Positions 33,849 to 42,968 are shown, numbered from the stretch's first letter. The stretch: 64,000 nucleotides of DNA from Sphingomonas sp. SORGH_AS_0879 (GCF_030819175.1 NZ_JAUTBJ010000002.1:1498001-1562000), one strand, 5' to 3'. Made by a program: numbers and translations. The notes: generated from the sequence alone by a model not told the origin.

Positions 33849-34706
33849 TCAGAGGAAGGGGGTGCCGCCGGTCACGGGAATGGTCGCGCCGCTGATGTAG
33901 CTGGCCTCGTCGCTGGCCAGCATCACATAGGGGGGCGCGAGTTCGGCGGGTTGCGCGGCGCGGCCCATCGGCGTCTGCTCGCCGAAGCTCTTCACCGCCT
34001 CGGGCGGCATGGTGGAGGGGATCAGCGGGGTCCAGACCGGCCCTGGCGCCACCGCATTGACCCGGATACCCCGCTCGGCCAGCATCTGCGCGAGGCCAGC
34101 GGTGAAATTATGGATCGCGCCCTTGGTCGTCGCATAGGCGAGCAGTTGCTGGTTGGGCTTGTCGGCGTTGATCGAGGTCGTGTTGATGATCGAGGCCCCC
34201 TCGCCCATGTGCGGCAGGGCGGCCTTCACCAGATAGAACATTGCGTGGATGTTGGTGGCGAAGGTGACTTCCCACTCCTCGTCGCTGATGTCCTCCACCG
34301 CCTGGAAGCTCGCCTGGTGCGCGGCGTTGTTCACGAGGATATCAACCCGGCCGAAGGTCTGGACCGCGCGCTCGACAATGGTGCGGCAATGCGCCGGATC
34401 ACTGACGTCGCCGGGGATCAGCAGCGCGCTACGCCCGGCCTGTTCGACCAGTCGCTGGGTCTCGGCGGCATCCTCGTCTTCCGACAGATAGGAGATCACG
34501 ACGTCCGCGCCTTCGCGGGCAAAGGCGATGGCGACGGCACGGCCGATGCCGCTGTCCGCGCCGGTGATGATCGCCTTTTTGCCGGTCAGCTTGCCATGGC
34601 CGATATAGCTATGCTCGCCATGATCGGGGCGCGGGGTCATCGCCTCGGTCTCGCCGGGCATGTCCTGCTGCTGTTCGGGCTGGGGTGGGGTAGGGCGTTC
34701 GTTCAT
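33849..34706 (-). CDS. SDR-family oxidoreductase (general-stress type)
   Basis: A 285-residue classical short-chain dehydrogenase with a Pro/Gln-rich N-terminal extension of about 40 residues. Cofactor motif TGADSGIGRAVA near residue 49, VNNAAHQ near 128, catalytic Ser in TTSIN and the YATTK tetrad near 195, then NAVAPGPVWTPLIPS. The extension and the YGHK-like preface (HSYIGHGKLTGKKAIITG) match the YghA/YhdF-like subgroup often induced under general stress. First gene of the operon. Substrate unknown. Confidence 0.92.
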   Translation of the reverse strand: MNERPTPPQPEQQQDMPGETEAMTPRPDHGEHSYIGHGKLTGKKAIITGADSGIGRAVAIAFAREGADVVISYLSEDEDAAETQRLVEQAGRSALLIPGDVSDPAHCRTIVERAVQTFGRVDILVNNAAHQASFQAVEDISDEEWEVTFATNIHAMFYLVKAALPHMGEGASIINTTSINADKPNQQLLAYATTKGAIHNFTAGLAQMLAERGIRVNAVAPGPVWTPLIPSTMPPEAVKSFGEQTPMGRAAQPAELAPPYVMLASDEASYISGATIPVTGGTPFL

Positions 34707-34730
34707 GGACCGTCTCTCCTCGCCCGGTCC

Positions 34731-34755
34731 AATGGGCAGGGCGAGGAGGCGTTCC
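34731..34755 (-). promoter_or_regulatory. EcfG-like promoter of the stress operon (one mismatch)
   Basis: GGAAC (34751-34755) and CATT (34731-34734) on the minus strand, 16 bases apart, compare with GGAAC-N16/17-CGTT bound by the general stress sigma factor EcfG. The -10 is 25 bases before the SDR start. The mismatch makes this a candidate, not a firm call. Confidence 0.45.
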
Positions 34756-34771
34756 GGTAAAAAGCGTTATC

Positions 34772-35605
34772 TTAAAACGTATTAGTCGGTATTTTGGGGT
34801 TCCGTGGACCCATCGCGCCAGCGGCTCGCCCCGTCGATACCGGGACCGACAAGCGCGCGAGGATGGCGCGCTCCAAATGGTCGAGCGCGTCGGCATAGCT
34901 GTGCGAGTCCGTCGGCAGCGCTTCGATCGCAAAGGCCTGTCCGCGCGCCGCGGCCCGGAAGGCGACGCCGGTCGCGTCCCCGCGCGCGATGACGATCGCC
35001 GCGTCCGTTCCCCAGCCCGCGATCGCGCCCAGCAACGGCGCGGCGGTCTCGTCGAGCGGGGCGGGGGGCGCGGCGATCTTGGTCAGCCCCTGGCGCAGCT
35101 TGGCGAGGTCGACCGCCCCGCGTGCAAGCCGCAGCCATTCGGCGGGATCGGCCAGCTTGCGCGCGTAATGGCGGCGGATCGCGGCGGCGGGGGGCAGGGG
35201 ATCGGGCTCGTCCGACAGCCAGGGGTTCGACAGCAGTACGCCATCCAGCCCCGCCGCCTGCCCGAACATGGCGAGCGCGGCGGCGGCGTCGCAATTGCCG
35301 AAGCCGAGGATCCGGGCGCACCCGGCGCTTTGGGCAAAGGCGGCGACGGCGGCGGCGATATCGGGGCCGCTCGACTCCCAGCCGCCATTGGTGCCTTCGC
35401 TGTCGCCGACGCCGCGCCGGTCGAAGCGGAACACCGGATAGCCCCGCGCCGCGATCCGCGCCGCCAGCATCGCCTGGCCGCGATGCGCGCCCATGCGCGG
35501 CTCGTTCCCGCCCGAAACGATCAGCAGGCCGGTATCGCCGTCCGCCTCGTCCAGCGTGCCGAGCAGCGTCGCCCCGTCGCAGGGAAAGGCGATCAGCCTT
35601 CGCAT
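34772..35605 (-). CDS. Exosortase A system-associated hydrolase 1
   Basis: A 277-residue alpha/beta hydrolase of the exosortase-linked type: VSGGNEPRMGAHRGQAML near residue 31, VFRFDRRGVGDSEG near 58, GFGNCDAAAALAMFG near 99 (where GxCxA replaces the usual GxSxG elbow), and SNPWLSDEP. The Cys at the nucleophile position is visible and characteristic. Its start overlaps the next upstream gene by 13 bases; the ATG at 35605 is preferred. Role unknown, assumed to process a polysaccharide or acyl precursor of the XrtA locus. Confidence 0.85.
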   Translation of the reverse strand: MRRLIAFPCDGATLLGTLDEADGDTGLLIVSGGNEPRMGAHRGQAMLAARIAARGYPVFRFDRRGVGDSEGTNGGWESSGPDIAAAVAAFAQSAGCARILGFGNCDAAAALAMFGQAAGLDGVLLSNPWLSDEPDPLPPAAAIRRHYARKLADPAEWLRLARGAVDLAKLRQGLTKIAAPPAPLDETAAPLLGAIAGWGTDAAIVIARGDATGVAFRAAARGQAFAIEALPTDSHSYADALDHLERAILARLSVPVSTGRAAGAMGPRNPKIPTNTF

Positions 35606-36288
35606 GACGCGATCCACTCCGCGATATCCTGCGCCAGCGTGGCGGCCAGTTCCGGGTCGTCCTGCGGCTCGGCACGGCGCCAGGGGGGGACGGCGTCGAT
35701 GGTCCGATCGGCGGGAGCGCGGTCGTGGCCCAGCCGAACGACCCGGCGCGGCACGCCCGGCTGGTCATAGGGCTCGGCCCCCGCAAGTTCCGCCAGGAAG
35801 TGCGGCGAGACGCGATTGCCCGCGATTCGAACCGGGGATTCCGCACCGAACAACCCATGTTCGTTCCCGCGCAGACCCGCCGCCGCGCGCAGGCGGATCA
35901 CGTCGCGCAGCACCGCCTCGCCCGTCATCGGGGCCAGATGCCAGCGCCCGGACAATAGTCCGAAGCTATCGACCAGGGTGCCCGCCCGGATCGACACGCC
36001 GTAACAGCGCCGGTCGCCCAGCGCATTGGCGACCGCCTCATGCGCCTGACGCCATTGCAACAGGGTCGCTTTCTCGGTGTCGATCAGGCTCTCGCCCGTC
36101 CCCGGCCAGTCGGGCAGCGCGCCGCCGATACCGTGATCGGCCAGCCGCCGCAGCATCGCCACGGCGAGTGCGCGCGTCCGGTTCGCCTCTTCCCAGAAGG
36201 GCAATGCGACCAGCACGACCGGTCCCTGTGCCGGGCCGAAGCGCAACATTGCCTCGCGCCCGCCGGGCCAGTCATAATGGTCGATCAA
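35593..36288 (-). CDS. Exosortase A system-associated hydrolase 2-like protein
   Basis: A 231-residue protein of alpha/beta-hydrolase type: VVLVALPFWEEANRTRAL near residue 24, ALPDWPGTGESL near 57, YGVSIRAGTLVD near 95 (the expected nucleophile elbow is not a clean GxSxG). It is weakly conserved. It lies between the acyl carrier protein gene (ATGA overlap, 36285-36288) and hydrolase 1 in the leftward arm of the XrtA locus, so they are coexpressed. No substrate can be given. Confidence 0.75.
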   Translation of the reverse strand: MIDHYDWPGGREAMLRFGPAQGPVVLVALPFWEEANRTRALAVAMLRRLADHGIGGALPDWPGTGESLIDTEKATLLQWRQAHEAVANALGDRRCYGVSIRAGTLVDSFGLLSGRWHLAPMTGEAVLRDVIRLRAAAGLRGNEHGLFGAESPVRIAGNRVSPHFLAELAGAEPYDQPGVPRRVVRLGHDRAPADRTIDAVPPWRRAEPQDDPELAATLAQDIAEWIASCEG

Positions 36289-36557
36289 GCGGGCGCCTTG
36301 GCGCTGGCGAAGGCGACCAGACTGCCGAACGTCTCCAGCATCTCGCCGTCCACCTCGTCATCCTCGATCAGGATGCCCAGGCGATCCTCCAACTCGGTCA
36401 GCACGCCCGCGACCGCCATCGAATCCAGCTCGGGCAGCGCGCCGAACAGCGGCGTATCGGCGCGAAAGCTCTCCACGCGCTCCTGCGACAGCCCCAGCAC
36501 ATCGGCCAGCACGCCGCGCACCGTCGCCTCCACATTTCCGCTCGCCTGGAGTTCCAA
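36285..36557 (-). CDS. Acyl carrier protein, XrtA locus
   Basis: A 90-residue carrier with the phosphopantetheine Ser in LPELDSMAVAGVLTELED and an acidic helix II-III (IEDDEVDGEMLETFG). The start is uncertain: a TTG at 36557 after AAGG gives the family length, while a GTG at 36590 would add 11 basic residues. It pairs with the acyl-CoA ligase across the divergent promoter, which would load it, and supports an acyl or amino-acyl modification step. First gene of the leftward arm. Confidence 0.85.
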   Translation of the reverse strand: MELQASGNVEATVRGVLADVLGLSQERVESFRADTPLFGALPELDSMAVAGVLTELEDRLGILIEDDEVDGEMLETFGSLVAFASAKAPA

Positions 36558-36969
36558 ACCCTGTCGCCTTGCTGTTCGTGTCTTTGCCACAGCGTTAGAG
36601 CGGCGGCGAGCGTTGGGCAACCGGGCTGTGCGGGGGGCGGCGGGGGGCGGGGTGGCTCCCTATGGGCGTGAGAGGGACAAGCCCACCGCATGCGAAGCCC
36701 CCTCCCGCAGGCGGGAGGGGGTTGGGGGAGGGGACACGGTCTTCGGTGGCGTGCGTCGGTCGCTTGTCTGGCGTTCGGGTAAGGGGGGGTGATTGTGAGG
36801 CGATGGCAGGAGACCCAGGCCCTCCCCCGGCCCCTCCCGCCTGCGGGAGGGGAGTGGAAGGGGGGAGCCCGCCGTATGCGAAGCCGTGTCCCTATGGGCG
36901 GACGGACGTCTCCTCATCACCTGTCCCCATGCGCTCGACTTTATCCCCCGGCCCCATGTAGATGGCCCG
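36558..36969. repeat. Divergent promoter region filled by REP-type hairpins
   Basis: The 412-base gap holds two related repeat units (36656-36735 and 36819-36900), each with a CCTCCCGC/GCGGGAGG hairpin and blocks reading CCTATGGGCG and a CGCATGCGAAGCC-like core. Promoters of both XrtA arms must lie here but none is clear. No gene seen. Confidence 0.7.
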
Positions 36970-38460
36970 ATGACCCTCGATCCGACCGCTTATCCGATCG
37001 ACCATGTCCTGTGCGGCGCAGGCGATGCCCCTGCGTTGATCGAGCGTGACGCGGGCCTGACCTTCGCCGAGGTCGAGGACGCGGTCGGGCGGCTGGCGGG
37101 GTGGCTCGCGGCGCAGGGCTTCGCGCCCGGCGACCGGGTGGCGAGTTGGTTGCCCAAGACCCGCGCCGCCGCGCTGATGCCGCTGGCCGCGCCGCGTGCC
37201 GGGCTGGTCCATGTCCCGGTCAATCCGCTGCTCAAGCGCGCGCAGGTGGCGCATATCCTGGCCGATAGCGGGGCGGCGATGCTGCTGACCCATGGCCCGC
37301 GCGCCGCGACGCTGGAGCCCGGCGATGTGGCCGAGGGCGTCCGCCTGTTCACCGAGGCGGGGGAGGGCGATGCGCTGCACCGCTCCGCTGCCGATCCCGA
37401 TACGCTGGCGGCGATCCTCTATACCTCCGGCTCCACGGGGCGGCCCAAGGGAGTGATGCTCAGCCACGCCAATCTGTGGTTCGGGGCGGTCTCGGTCGCC
37501 GAGTATCTGCGGCTGACGCCCGATGACCGGGTGCTGGCCGTCCTGCCCTTCAGCTTCGATTATGGGCAGAACCAGCTCTTCTCGACCTGGGCGGCGGGGG
37601 GCGCGGTCGCGCCGCTCGACTATCTGACGCCGCGCGACGTGGTGAAGGCGGTAGCGCGGGTCGGGGCGACGACACTGGCGGGGGTGCCGCCGCTCTGGAC
37701 CCAGTTGCTGTCGAGCGCCTGGCCGGAGGTGGCGATCGCACCGATCCGTCGCCTGACCAATTCCGGCGGCGCGCTGACGCCACGCCTGGTGCGTGGCCTG
37801 CGCGAGCGTTTTCCGGCGGCGGACCTCTATGCCATGTACGGGCTGACCGAGGCGTTTCGGTCGACCTATCTCGACCCCGCGCTGATCGATGCGCATCCCG
37901 ATGCGATCGGCCGGGCGATCCCCTTTGCCGAGGTGATGGTGCTGCGCCCCGACGGGACACGCGCGGCGCCGGGCGAACCGGGGGAACTGGTCCATGCCGG
38001 GCCGCTGGTCGCACAGGGCTATTGGCGCGATGCGGAGCGGACGGCGCAGCGCTTCCGACCCGCGCCGGGCTGGCCTTGCGCCGTCTGGTCGGGCGATACG
38101 GTGGTGGAGGGAGCGGACGGCCTGCTCCGCTTCGTCGGGCGCGATGACGAGATGATCAAGGTCGCGGGCAACCGGATCAGCCCGCAGGAGGTGGAAGAGG
38201 CGGTACTCTCCGGCGGCGAAGCGCGCGAGGCGGTGGCGATCGGCGTGGCGGACGAGGCACAGGGGCAGGCGATCGTCGTGGTGTTGGCGGGCGATCCCGC
38301 CATGGAACCCGAATTGCGCGCCCGGTTGAAGCGCGACCTGCCCAATTTCATGCAGCCCGCACGGTTCGAGTGGCGCGAGGACCTGCCGCGCAACGCGAAC
38401 GGCAAGCTGGACCGCGCCGCGCTGCGCCGGGGACTGCTCGACAAGGATATGACGCGATGA
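36970..38460 (+). CDS. Acyl-CoA ligase (AMP-forming), exosortase A system-associated
   Basis: A 496-residue ANL-superfamily adenylating enzyme. Motifs: ILYTSGSTGRPKGVMLSH (A3) near residue 145, NSGGALTP (A4) near 260, AMYGLTEAFRS (A5) near 288, WSGDTV (A7), RDDEMIKVAGNRISPQEVE (A8) and NANGKLDRAAL with the A10 Lys near 480. It activates a carboxylic acid as adenylate, likely for transfer to the adjacent carrier protein. First gene of the rightward arm. The ATG at 36970 matches family length; its stop overlaps the decarboxylase start (ATGA). Confidence 0.92.
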   Translation: MTLDPTAYPIDHVLCGAGDAPALIERDAGLTFAEVEDAVGRLAGWLAAQGFAPGDRVASWLPKTRAAALMPLAAPRAGLVHVPVNPLLKRAQVAHILADSGAAMLLTHGPRAATLEPGDVAEGVRLFTEAGEGDALHRSAADPDTLAAILYTSGSTGRPKGVMLSHANLWFGAVSVAEYLRLTPDDRVLAVLPFSFDYGQNQLFSTWAAGGAVAPLDYLTPRDVVKAVARVGATTLAGVPPLWTQLLSSAWPEVAIAPIRRLTNSGGALTPRLVRGLRERFPAADLYAMYGLTEAFRSTYLDPALIDAHPDAIGRAIPFAEVMVLRPDGTRAAPGEPGELVHAGPLVAQGYWRDAERTAQRFRPAPGWPCAVWSGDTVVEGADGLLRFVGRDDEMIKVAGNRISPQEVEEAVLSGGEAREAVAIGVADEAQGQAIVVVLAGDPAMEPELRARLKRDLPNFMQPARFEWREDLPRNANGKLDRAALRRGLLDKDMTR

Positions 38461-39683
38461 AGCCGATGGGCCCCATCCCCCCCGAATTCGCCGGTCCGCA
38501 GGGCGCGCTGACGATCGCCGGGCGCAGCGCGGAGGATTGGATGCGCGGGCGTGATGGTCCGCTCTTCGTCTATGATCCCGCCATCGTCGCCGCGCGGGTC
38601 GCCCGGTTCCGGGCCGGTTTTCCCTCGATCGACCTTCATTATGCGATCAAGGCCAATCCGTTTCCGCCGCTGCTGTCGGTCATGGCGGAGATGGTGGACG
38701 GGTTCGACGTCGCCTCGGCGGGCGAACTGGCCAAGGTGGCGGGGCTGGGCAAGCCGGTCAGCTTCGCCGGGCCCGGCAAGCGCGATGCGGAACTGACCGC
38801 CGCGATCCAGGGCGGCATCACCCTCAACCTGGAATCGGAGGGCGAGGCGACCCGCGCGCTCGCCATGGCCGAGCGGCTGGGGATACGGCCGCGCCTCGCC
38901 GTCCGGGTGAATCCCGATGTCGAGTTGCGCGGATCGGGGATGAAGATGGGCGGGCGGCCCTCGCCCTTCGGCATCGATGCGGAGCGGGTGCCCGCGCTCG
39001 TCCGGCATCTGGTCGCGGGCGGCGCGGACTGGCGCGGTTTCCACATCTATGCGGGCAGTCAGGCGCTCGACCCGCAGGCGATCATCGATACGCAGGCGGC
39101 CACGATCGCGCTCGCCGCGCGGCTGGCGGAGGAGGCGGGACAGGCGCCGCCGCTGGTCAATCTGGGCGGCGGCTTCGGCGTTCCTTACTTTGCGGGCGAC
39201 ACAGCGCTCGACATCGCGCGGGTGGGTGAGGCGCTGGAACAGGCGCTGCACGCGCGGCCCGCGATCCTGGCCGACAGCCGTTTCGCAATCGAGCTGGGCC
39301 GCTGGCTGGTCGCGGAGGCGGGGGTCTATCTGGCGCGCGTCATCGACCGCAAGGACAGCGGGGGCGAGACGTTCCTGATCCTCGACGGCGGGCTCAACCA
39401 TCAATTGGCGGCGAGCGGCAATTTCGGTACCGTCGTCCGACGCAACTATCCGCTGGCGCTGGCCCATGCGATGGGGGCGGAACCGGTGGAGACGGTGTCG
39501 GTGGTCGGTCCGCTCTGCACCCCGCTCGACCGGCTGGGCGACCGGGTGGCGTTGCCGTCCGGGCGGGTGGGCGATATCGTCGCGATCTTTCTGGCAGGGG
39601 CCTATGGCGCCTCGGCCAGCCCCGCCGCGTTTCTGGGCCACCCCCCCGCCGGGGAAGAGATGGGTCCGTTCGCAAGGGCATAA
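38457..39683 (+). CDS. PLP-dependent decarboxylase, exosortase A system-associated
   Basis: A 408-residue fold-type III (alanine racemase-fold) decarboxylase of the DAP/ornithine decarboxylase type: YAIKANPFPPLL near residue 62 with the PLP Lys, GFDVASAGEL near 81, ELGRWLVAEAG near 281, GGLNHQLAASG, and VGPLCTPLDRLGDR with the active-site Cys near 347. It starts in an ATGA overlap with the ligase. It presumably makes an amine or related building block for the polymer. XrtA-locus members form their own subfamily. Confidence 0.92.
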   Translation: MKPMGPIPPEFAGPQGALTIAGRSAEDWMRGRDGPLFVYDPAIVAARVARFRAGFPSIDLHYAIKANPFPPLLSVMAEMVDGFDVASAGELAKVAGLGKPVSFAGPGKRDAELTAAIQGGITLNLESEGEATRALAMAERLGIRPRLAVRVNPDVELRGSGMKMGGRPSPFGIDAERVPALVRHLVAGGADWRGFHIYAGSQALDPQAIIDTQAATIALAARLAEEAGQAPPLVNLGGGFGVPYFAGDTALDIARVGEALEQALHARPAILADSRFAIELGRWLVAEAGVYLARVIDRKDSGGETFLILDGGLNHQLAASGNFGTVVRRNYPLALAHAMGAEPVETVSVVGPLCTPLDRLGDRVALPSGRVGDIVAIFLAGAYGASASPAAFLGHPPAGEEMGPFARA

Positions 39684-39774
39684 CGCTCTGTTCACCTATT
39701 GGGTGTCATAGCGGACCATGCGCAATTTGCCTTTCGTGACCTGTCGGCGCGGAAGGTTCAGGAGACTTGTTCGC

Positions 39775-40413
39775 ATGGCTTGGTTCGCCCGTTCCCTTCT
39801 GCTCGTCGGCATGGCCGCCTCGACACTGACCGCCTGTTCGACCGGCGGCACCAAGGCCGAGCTGCCCTCGGCCGGCTATGTCGCGCGCAAGGAGCAGCCG
39901 GGCGAGGAATATGTGATCGGCCCGCTCGACACGCTCAACATCTTCGTGTGGCGCAATCCCGATCTGTCGACCAAGGTGCAGGTGCGCCCCGATGGCCGCA
40001 TCACCACGCCGCTGGTCAACGACATGCCCGCCGTGGGCAAGACGCCCGCCATGCTTCAGGAGGATCTGAAGAAGGCGCTGTCCGAATATGTCTCCAACCC
40101 GATCGTGTCGGTGATCGTCGAGAATTTCTCCGGCACCTACAGCCAGCAGGTGCGGATCGTCGGCGCGACCGAAAAGCCCGCCGCCATCCCCTACCGCGCG
40201 AACATGACGCTGCTCGACGCGATGATCGCGGTGGGTGGGCTGAACCAATATGCGGCGGGCAACAAGGCGAAGTTGGTGCGGACCGACCGCGCGACCGGCA
40301 AGCAGCAGGAATTCGCGTTGCAGATCAACGACCTGTTAAGGAAGGGCGACTCCAGCGCCAATGTCCGGCTGGAACCTGGCGACGTCATCATCATCCCCGA
40401 ATCGATGTTCTGA
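39775..40413 (+). CDS. XrtA-system exopolysaccharide export lipoprotein (Wza-like)
   Basis: A 212-residue lipoprotein of the polysaccharide export family. Signal peptide with lipobox LTAC near residue 21 (ATG at 39775, AGGAG upstream). The Poly_export domain (EEYVIGPLDTLNIFVWRNPD, VRPDGRITTPLVNDMP) and SLBB-like domain (VRIVGATEKPAAIPYRA, LLDAMIAVGGLN) follow, ending in GDVIIIPESMF. It should form the periplasmic and outer-membrane export channel with the downstream chain-length protein and OMP. Confidence 0.93.
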   Translation: MAWFARSLLLVGMAASTLTACSTGGTKAELPSAGYVARKEQPGEEYVIGPLDTLNIFVWRNPDLSTKVQVRPDGRITTPLVNDMPAVGKTPAMLQEDLKKALSEYVSNPIVSVIVENFSGTYSQQVRIVGATEKPAAIPYRANMTLLDAMIAVGGLNQYAAGNKAKLVRTDRATGKQQEFALQINDLLRKGDSSANVRLEPGDVIIIPESMF

Positions 40414-40425
40414 GGTCGATCGCCG

Positions 40426-41937
40426 GTGTCGAGCATTCAGGACGAGATCCGCATCGCGATCCATGCCATATGGATACGCCGCTGGCTGGCGCTGGCGGTG
40501 GCGTGGACCGTGTGCATCGTGGGATGGCTGTTCGTCGCCCAGATCCCCAGCAAATATGAATCCCGCGCGCGCATCGCGGTCCAGAATTCGCAGATCCTGC
40601 CCGACGGCATGACGAACGGCCAGCCGAACGACATGGATTCGGTGGACCGGGTGCGCCAGACGCTGATCTCCGCGATCAATCTGCAAAAGGTGGTGCGCGG
40701 CACCGATCTGGCCAGCACGGTGTCGAGCGACGCGGATGTCGCCGCGCGCGTCTCGTCGCTGGCGCAGGCGATCAAGATCGAGAACCAGCAGGACACGATC
40801 TTCCAACTGACCGTGACCCAGTCCAGCCCCAAGCTGGCGCAGCAGGTCGCGCAGAAGCTGATCGATATCTTCGTCGAATCCAATCTGGTCGGCGATCGCA
40901 ACAATACCAACCAGAGCCTCGCCTTTCTCGACAAGCAGTTGAACGACCGGCAGAAACAGCTCCAGATCGCCGAGGCGCGGCGCGCGCAATATCAGAACCA
41001 GTTCCTGGGGGGGCTGCCGGGGACCGGCTCGGTCGCGGACCGGATCGGTCTGGCCCGCTCGCAAATGGCGCAGGTGGACAGCGATCTGGCCGCCGCCCAG
41101 TCGAGCTTCGCGGCGGTGCAGGGGCAGTTGGCGGGCACCCCGCGCACGGTGAGCGAAGGCGGCGGCGTCGCGGTCAGCCCCGCCCGCGCACGGCTGACGG
41201 CCATTCAGGGCCAGCTCTCCGACGCGCGGGCGCGGGGCTATACCGAGAACCATCCCGATGTCGTCGCGCTGAAGAACCAGTTGTCGGCGGCGCAGGCGGC
41301 GGTCCGCGCCGAACCGGCGGGCGGCGCGGCGGGGGGGCAGCCCAATCCGCTCTACATGTCGCTTCAGTCGATGGCGGCGGAGAAGCAGTCTCAGCTCGCC
41401 AGCCTGAAGATCCGCAAGTCGCAGTTGCAGAACGACCTCGACCGGCTGAACGCCAGCCTGTCGAGCGATCCCGAGGCGGCGGCGGCGCAGGGCGCGAACG
41501 ACCGCGATTATCAGGTGCTGAAGGACAGCTACGACCAGTTGCTTCGCCAGCGTGAACAGGTCGCGCTGCGCGGACAGGCGCAGAACCAGACGGATGCGAT
41601 GCGCTTCACCCTGATCGACCCGCCGACCTATTCCCGCGCGCCGACCGCGCCCAACCGCATGTTGCTGCTGAGCATGGTGTTCGCGGCGGGGCTGGGGCTG
41701 GGCATCGGATCGGCCTTCGCCCTGTCCAAGCTGCGCCAGACCTTCACCACGCCCCAGTCGCTTCAGCGGACGATGGGCCTGCCGGTGATCGGCGCGATCG
41801 GCGAAGTGGTGACGCGCGCACAGGCGACGGCGCGGGCGCAGCGGATGAAACTGTTCCTTGGCGGGACGGCGGCGCTGGGCGGGGCCTATGTCATGGTGCT
41901 GGCGATCGAGCTATTACAACGGGGAATGGCCGCGTGA
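40426..41937 (+). CDS. XrtA-system polysaccharide chain-length determinant (Wzz-like)
   Basis: A 503-residue inner-membrane co-polymerase: N-terminal helix about 18-38 (LALAVAWTVCIVGWLFVAQI), a long periplasmic coiled-coil region (about 170-400; KQLNDRQKQLQIAEARR, SLKIRKSQLQNDLDRLN), and a C-terminal helix (LLLLSMVFAAGLGLGIGSA-like) before a cytoplasmic tail. It regulates polymer length with the adjacent kinase. The GTG start at 40426 follows the export gene by 12 bases, and its TGA overlaps the kinase start. Confidence 0.93.
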   Translation: MSSIQDEIRIAIHAIWIRRWLALAVAWTVCIVGWLFVAQIPSKYESRARIAVQNSQILPDGMTNGQPNDMDSVDRVRQTLISAINLQKVVRGTDLASTVSSDADVAARVSSLAQAIKIENQQDTIFQLTVTQSSPKLAQQVAQKLIDIFVESNLVGDRNNTNQSLAFLDKQLNDRQKQLQIAEARRAQYQNQFLGGLPGTGSVADRIGLARSQMAQVDSDLAAAQSSFAAVQGQLAGTPRTVSEGGGVAVSPARARLTAIQGQLSDARARGYTENHPDVVALKNQLSAAQAAVRAEPAGGAAGGQPNPLYMSLQSMAAEKQSQLASLKIRKSQLQNDLDRLNASLSSDPEAAAAQGANDRDYQVLKDSYDQLLRQREQVALRGQAQNQTDAMRFTLIDPPTYSRAPTAPNRMLLLSMVFAAGLGLGIGSAFALSKLRQTFTTPQSLQRTMGLPVIGAIGEVVTRAQATARAQRMKLFLGGTAALGGAYVMVLAIELLQRGMAA

Positions 41938-42968
41938 ACGGAAGCGTGAAAACCCCCAGACCCCGCCGGGAACCCTCGCTGCTCGAAAGAGCGGCGAACG
42001 TGTACGATCTCCGCACCTATATGCGCGGTCCGATCCCGGACGAGTCCAGGGCGGAAGTCGTGGAGGATGCACCGGCGGCGGACGTTGCGCCCCACGAGCC
42101 GGTTGCTCCGCCGTCCATGGCGCCGGTCGAATTGCCTGCATCGCTCAGCGCCATTCCCGCCGAGTTCCTGGCCCAGCCGGGCGACGAGGAGTTTCTGGCG
42201 AGCGAATATGATCCCGGCTTTTCCGACGTCGCGATGGTCGATCGCGCGATGCTGGCGGAAAACGGGATGATCGTCCCCGGCGCGCCGATCGGTCCGCTGG
42301 CCGAGGAGTTCCGGCTGGTCAAACGCCAGCTCATCATCACCAGCCAGCGGCTCGTGGCGGGCGGCGAGGGCGACAGGGCGCGCGTCGTGCTGGTCTGTTC
42401 GGCGCGGCCGCAGGACGGCAAGACCTTCTGCTCGGTCAACCTCGCTCTGTCGCTGGCGGCGGAGCGGGATACCGAGGTGCTGCTGGTCGATGCCGATGTG
42501 GCCAAGCCCGACGTTCTGGCCCGGCTGGGGCTGGCCGAGGGGCCGGGGCTGCTCGACGCGCTGGACGACGGCAGCATCGATGTCGAGTCGCTGGTGATCC
42601 CCACCGACGTCCCGCACCTGTCGGTCCTGCCCTGCGGCACGCGGACCGCCAGCGATACCGAATTGCTGGCCTCCGCCCGGACCCGCACGGTGGTGCAGCG
42701 GCTCTTGTCCGCCAATCCGCGTCGCCTCATCATCTTCGACTCGCCGCCCGCGCTGGCCGCGTCGCCCGCCTCGGTGCTGGCGATGCTGGCGGGGCAGGTG
42801 ATGATGGTCGTCCGCGCCGACCGCACGCCGGAAAGCGAAGTGTCGGCGGCGGTCGCGCTGCTCGATGCGTGCGAGCATATCCAGCTCGTCCTGAACAGCG
42901 TGGCCTTCGTCCCCGGCAGCCGCCGGTTCGGCTATTATGGCAAATATGGGAAGGACGGCGCACTGTGA
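41934..42968 (+). CDS. XrtA-system tyrosine-protein kinase (BY-kinase-like)
   Basis: A 344-residue cytoplasmic ATPase. An N-terminal region of about 130 residues, Pro/Ala-rich, precedes the BY-kinase domain: VCSARPQDGKTFCSVNLALS is the Walker A (DGKT), VLLVDADVAKPDVL the A' motif and LIIFDSPPAL the Walker B. The C-terminus has two closely spaced tyrosines plus one (FGYYGKYGKDG), a reduced tyrosine cluster. It partners the chain-length protein. The GTG start overlaps the upstream stop and its TGA overlaps the next GTG. Confidence 0.92.
   Translation: MNGSVKTPRPRREPSLLERAANVYDLRTYMRGPIPDESRAEVVEDAPAADVAPHEPVAPPSMAPVELPASLSAIPAEFLAQPGDEEFLASEYDPGFSDVAMVDRAMLAENGMIVPGAPIGPLAEEFRLVKRQLIITSQRLVAGGEGDRARVVLVCSARPQDGKTFCSVNLALSLAAERDTEVLLVDADVAKPDVLARLGLAEGPGLLDALDDGSIDVESLVIPTDVPHLSVLPCGTRTASDTELLASARTRTVVQRLLSANPRRLIIFDSPPALAASPASVLAMLAGQVMMVVRADRTPESEVSAAVALLDACEHIQLVLNSVAFVPGSRRFGYYGKYGKDGAL

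Noticed and set aside
36656..36900. CCTCCCGC hairpins in the XrtA divergent region as a CRISPR-like array
   Set aside because: Units are palindromic, irregularly spaced and separated by related sequence, not unique spacers; no cas genes are present.
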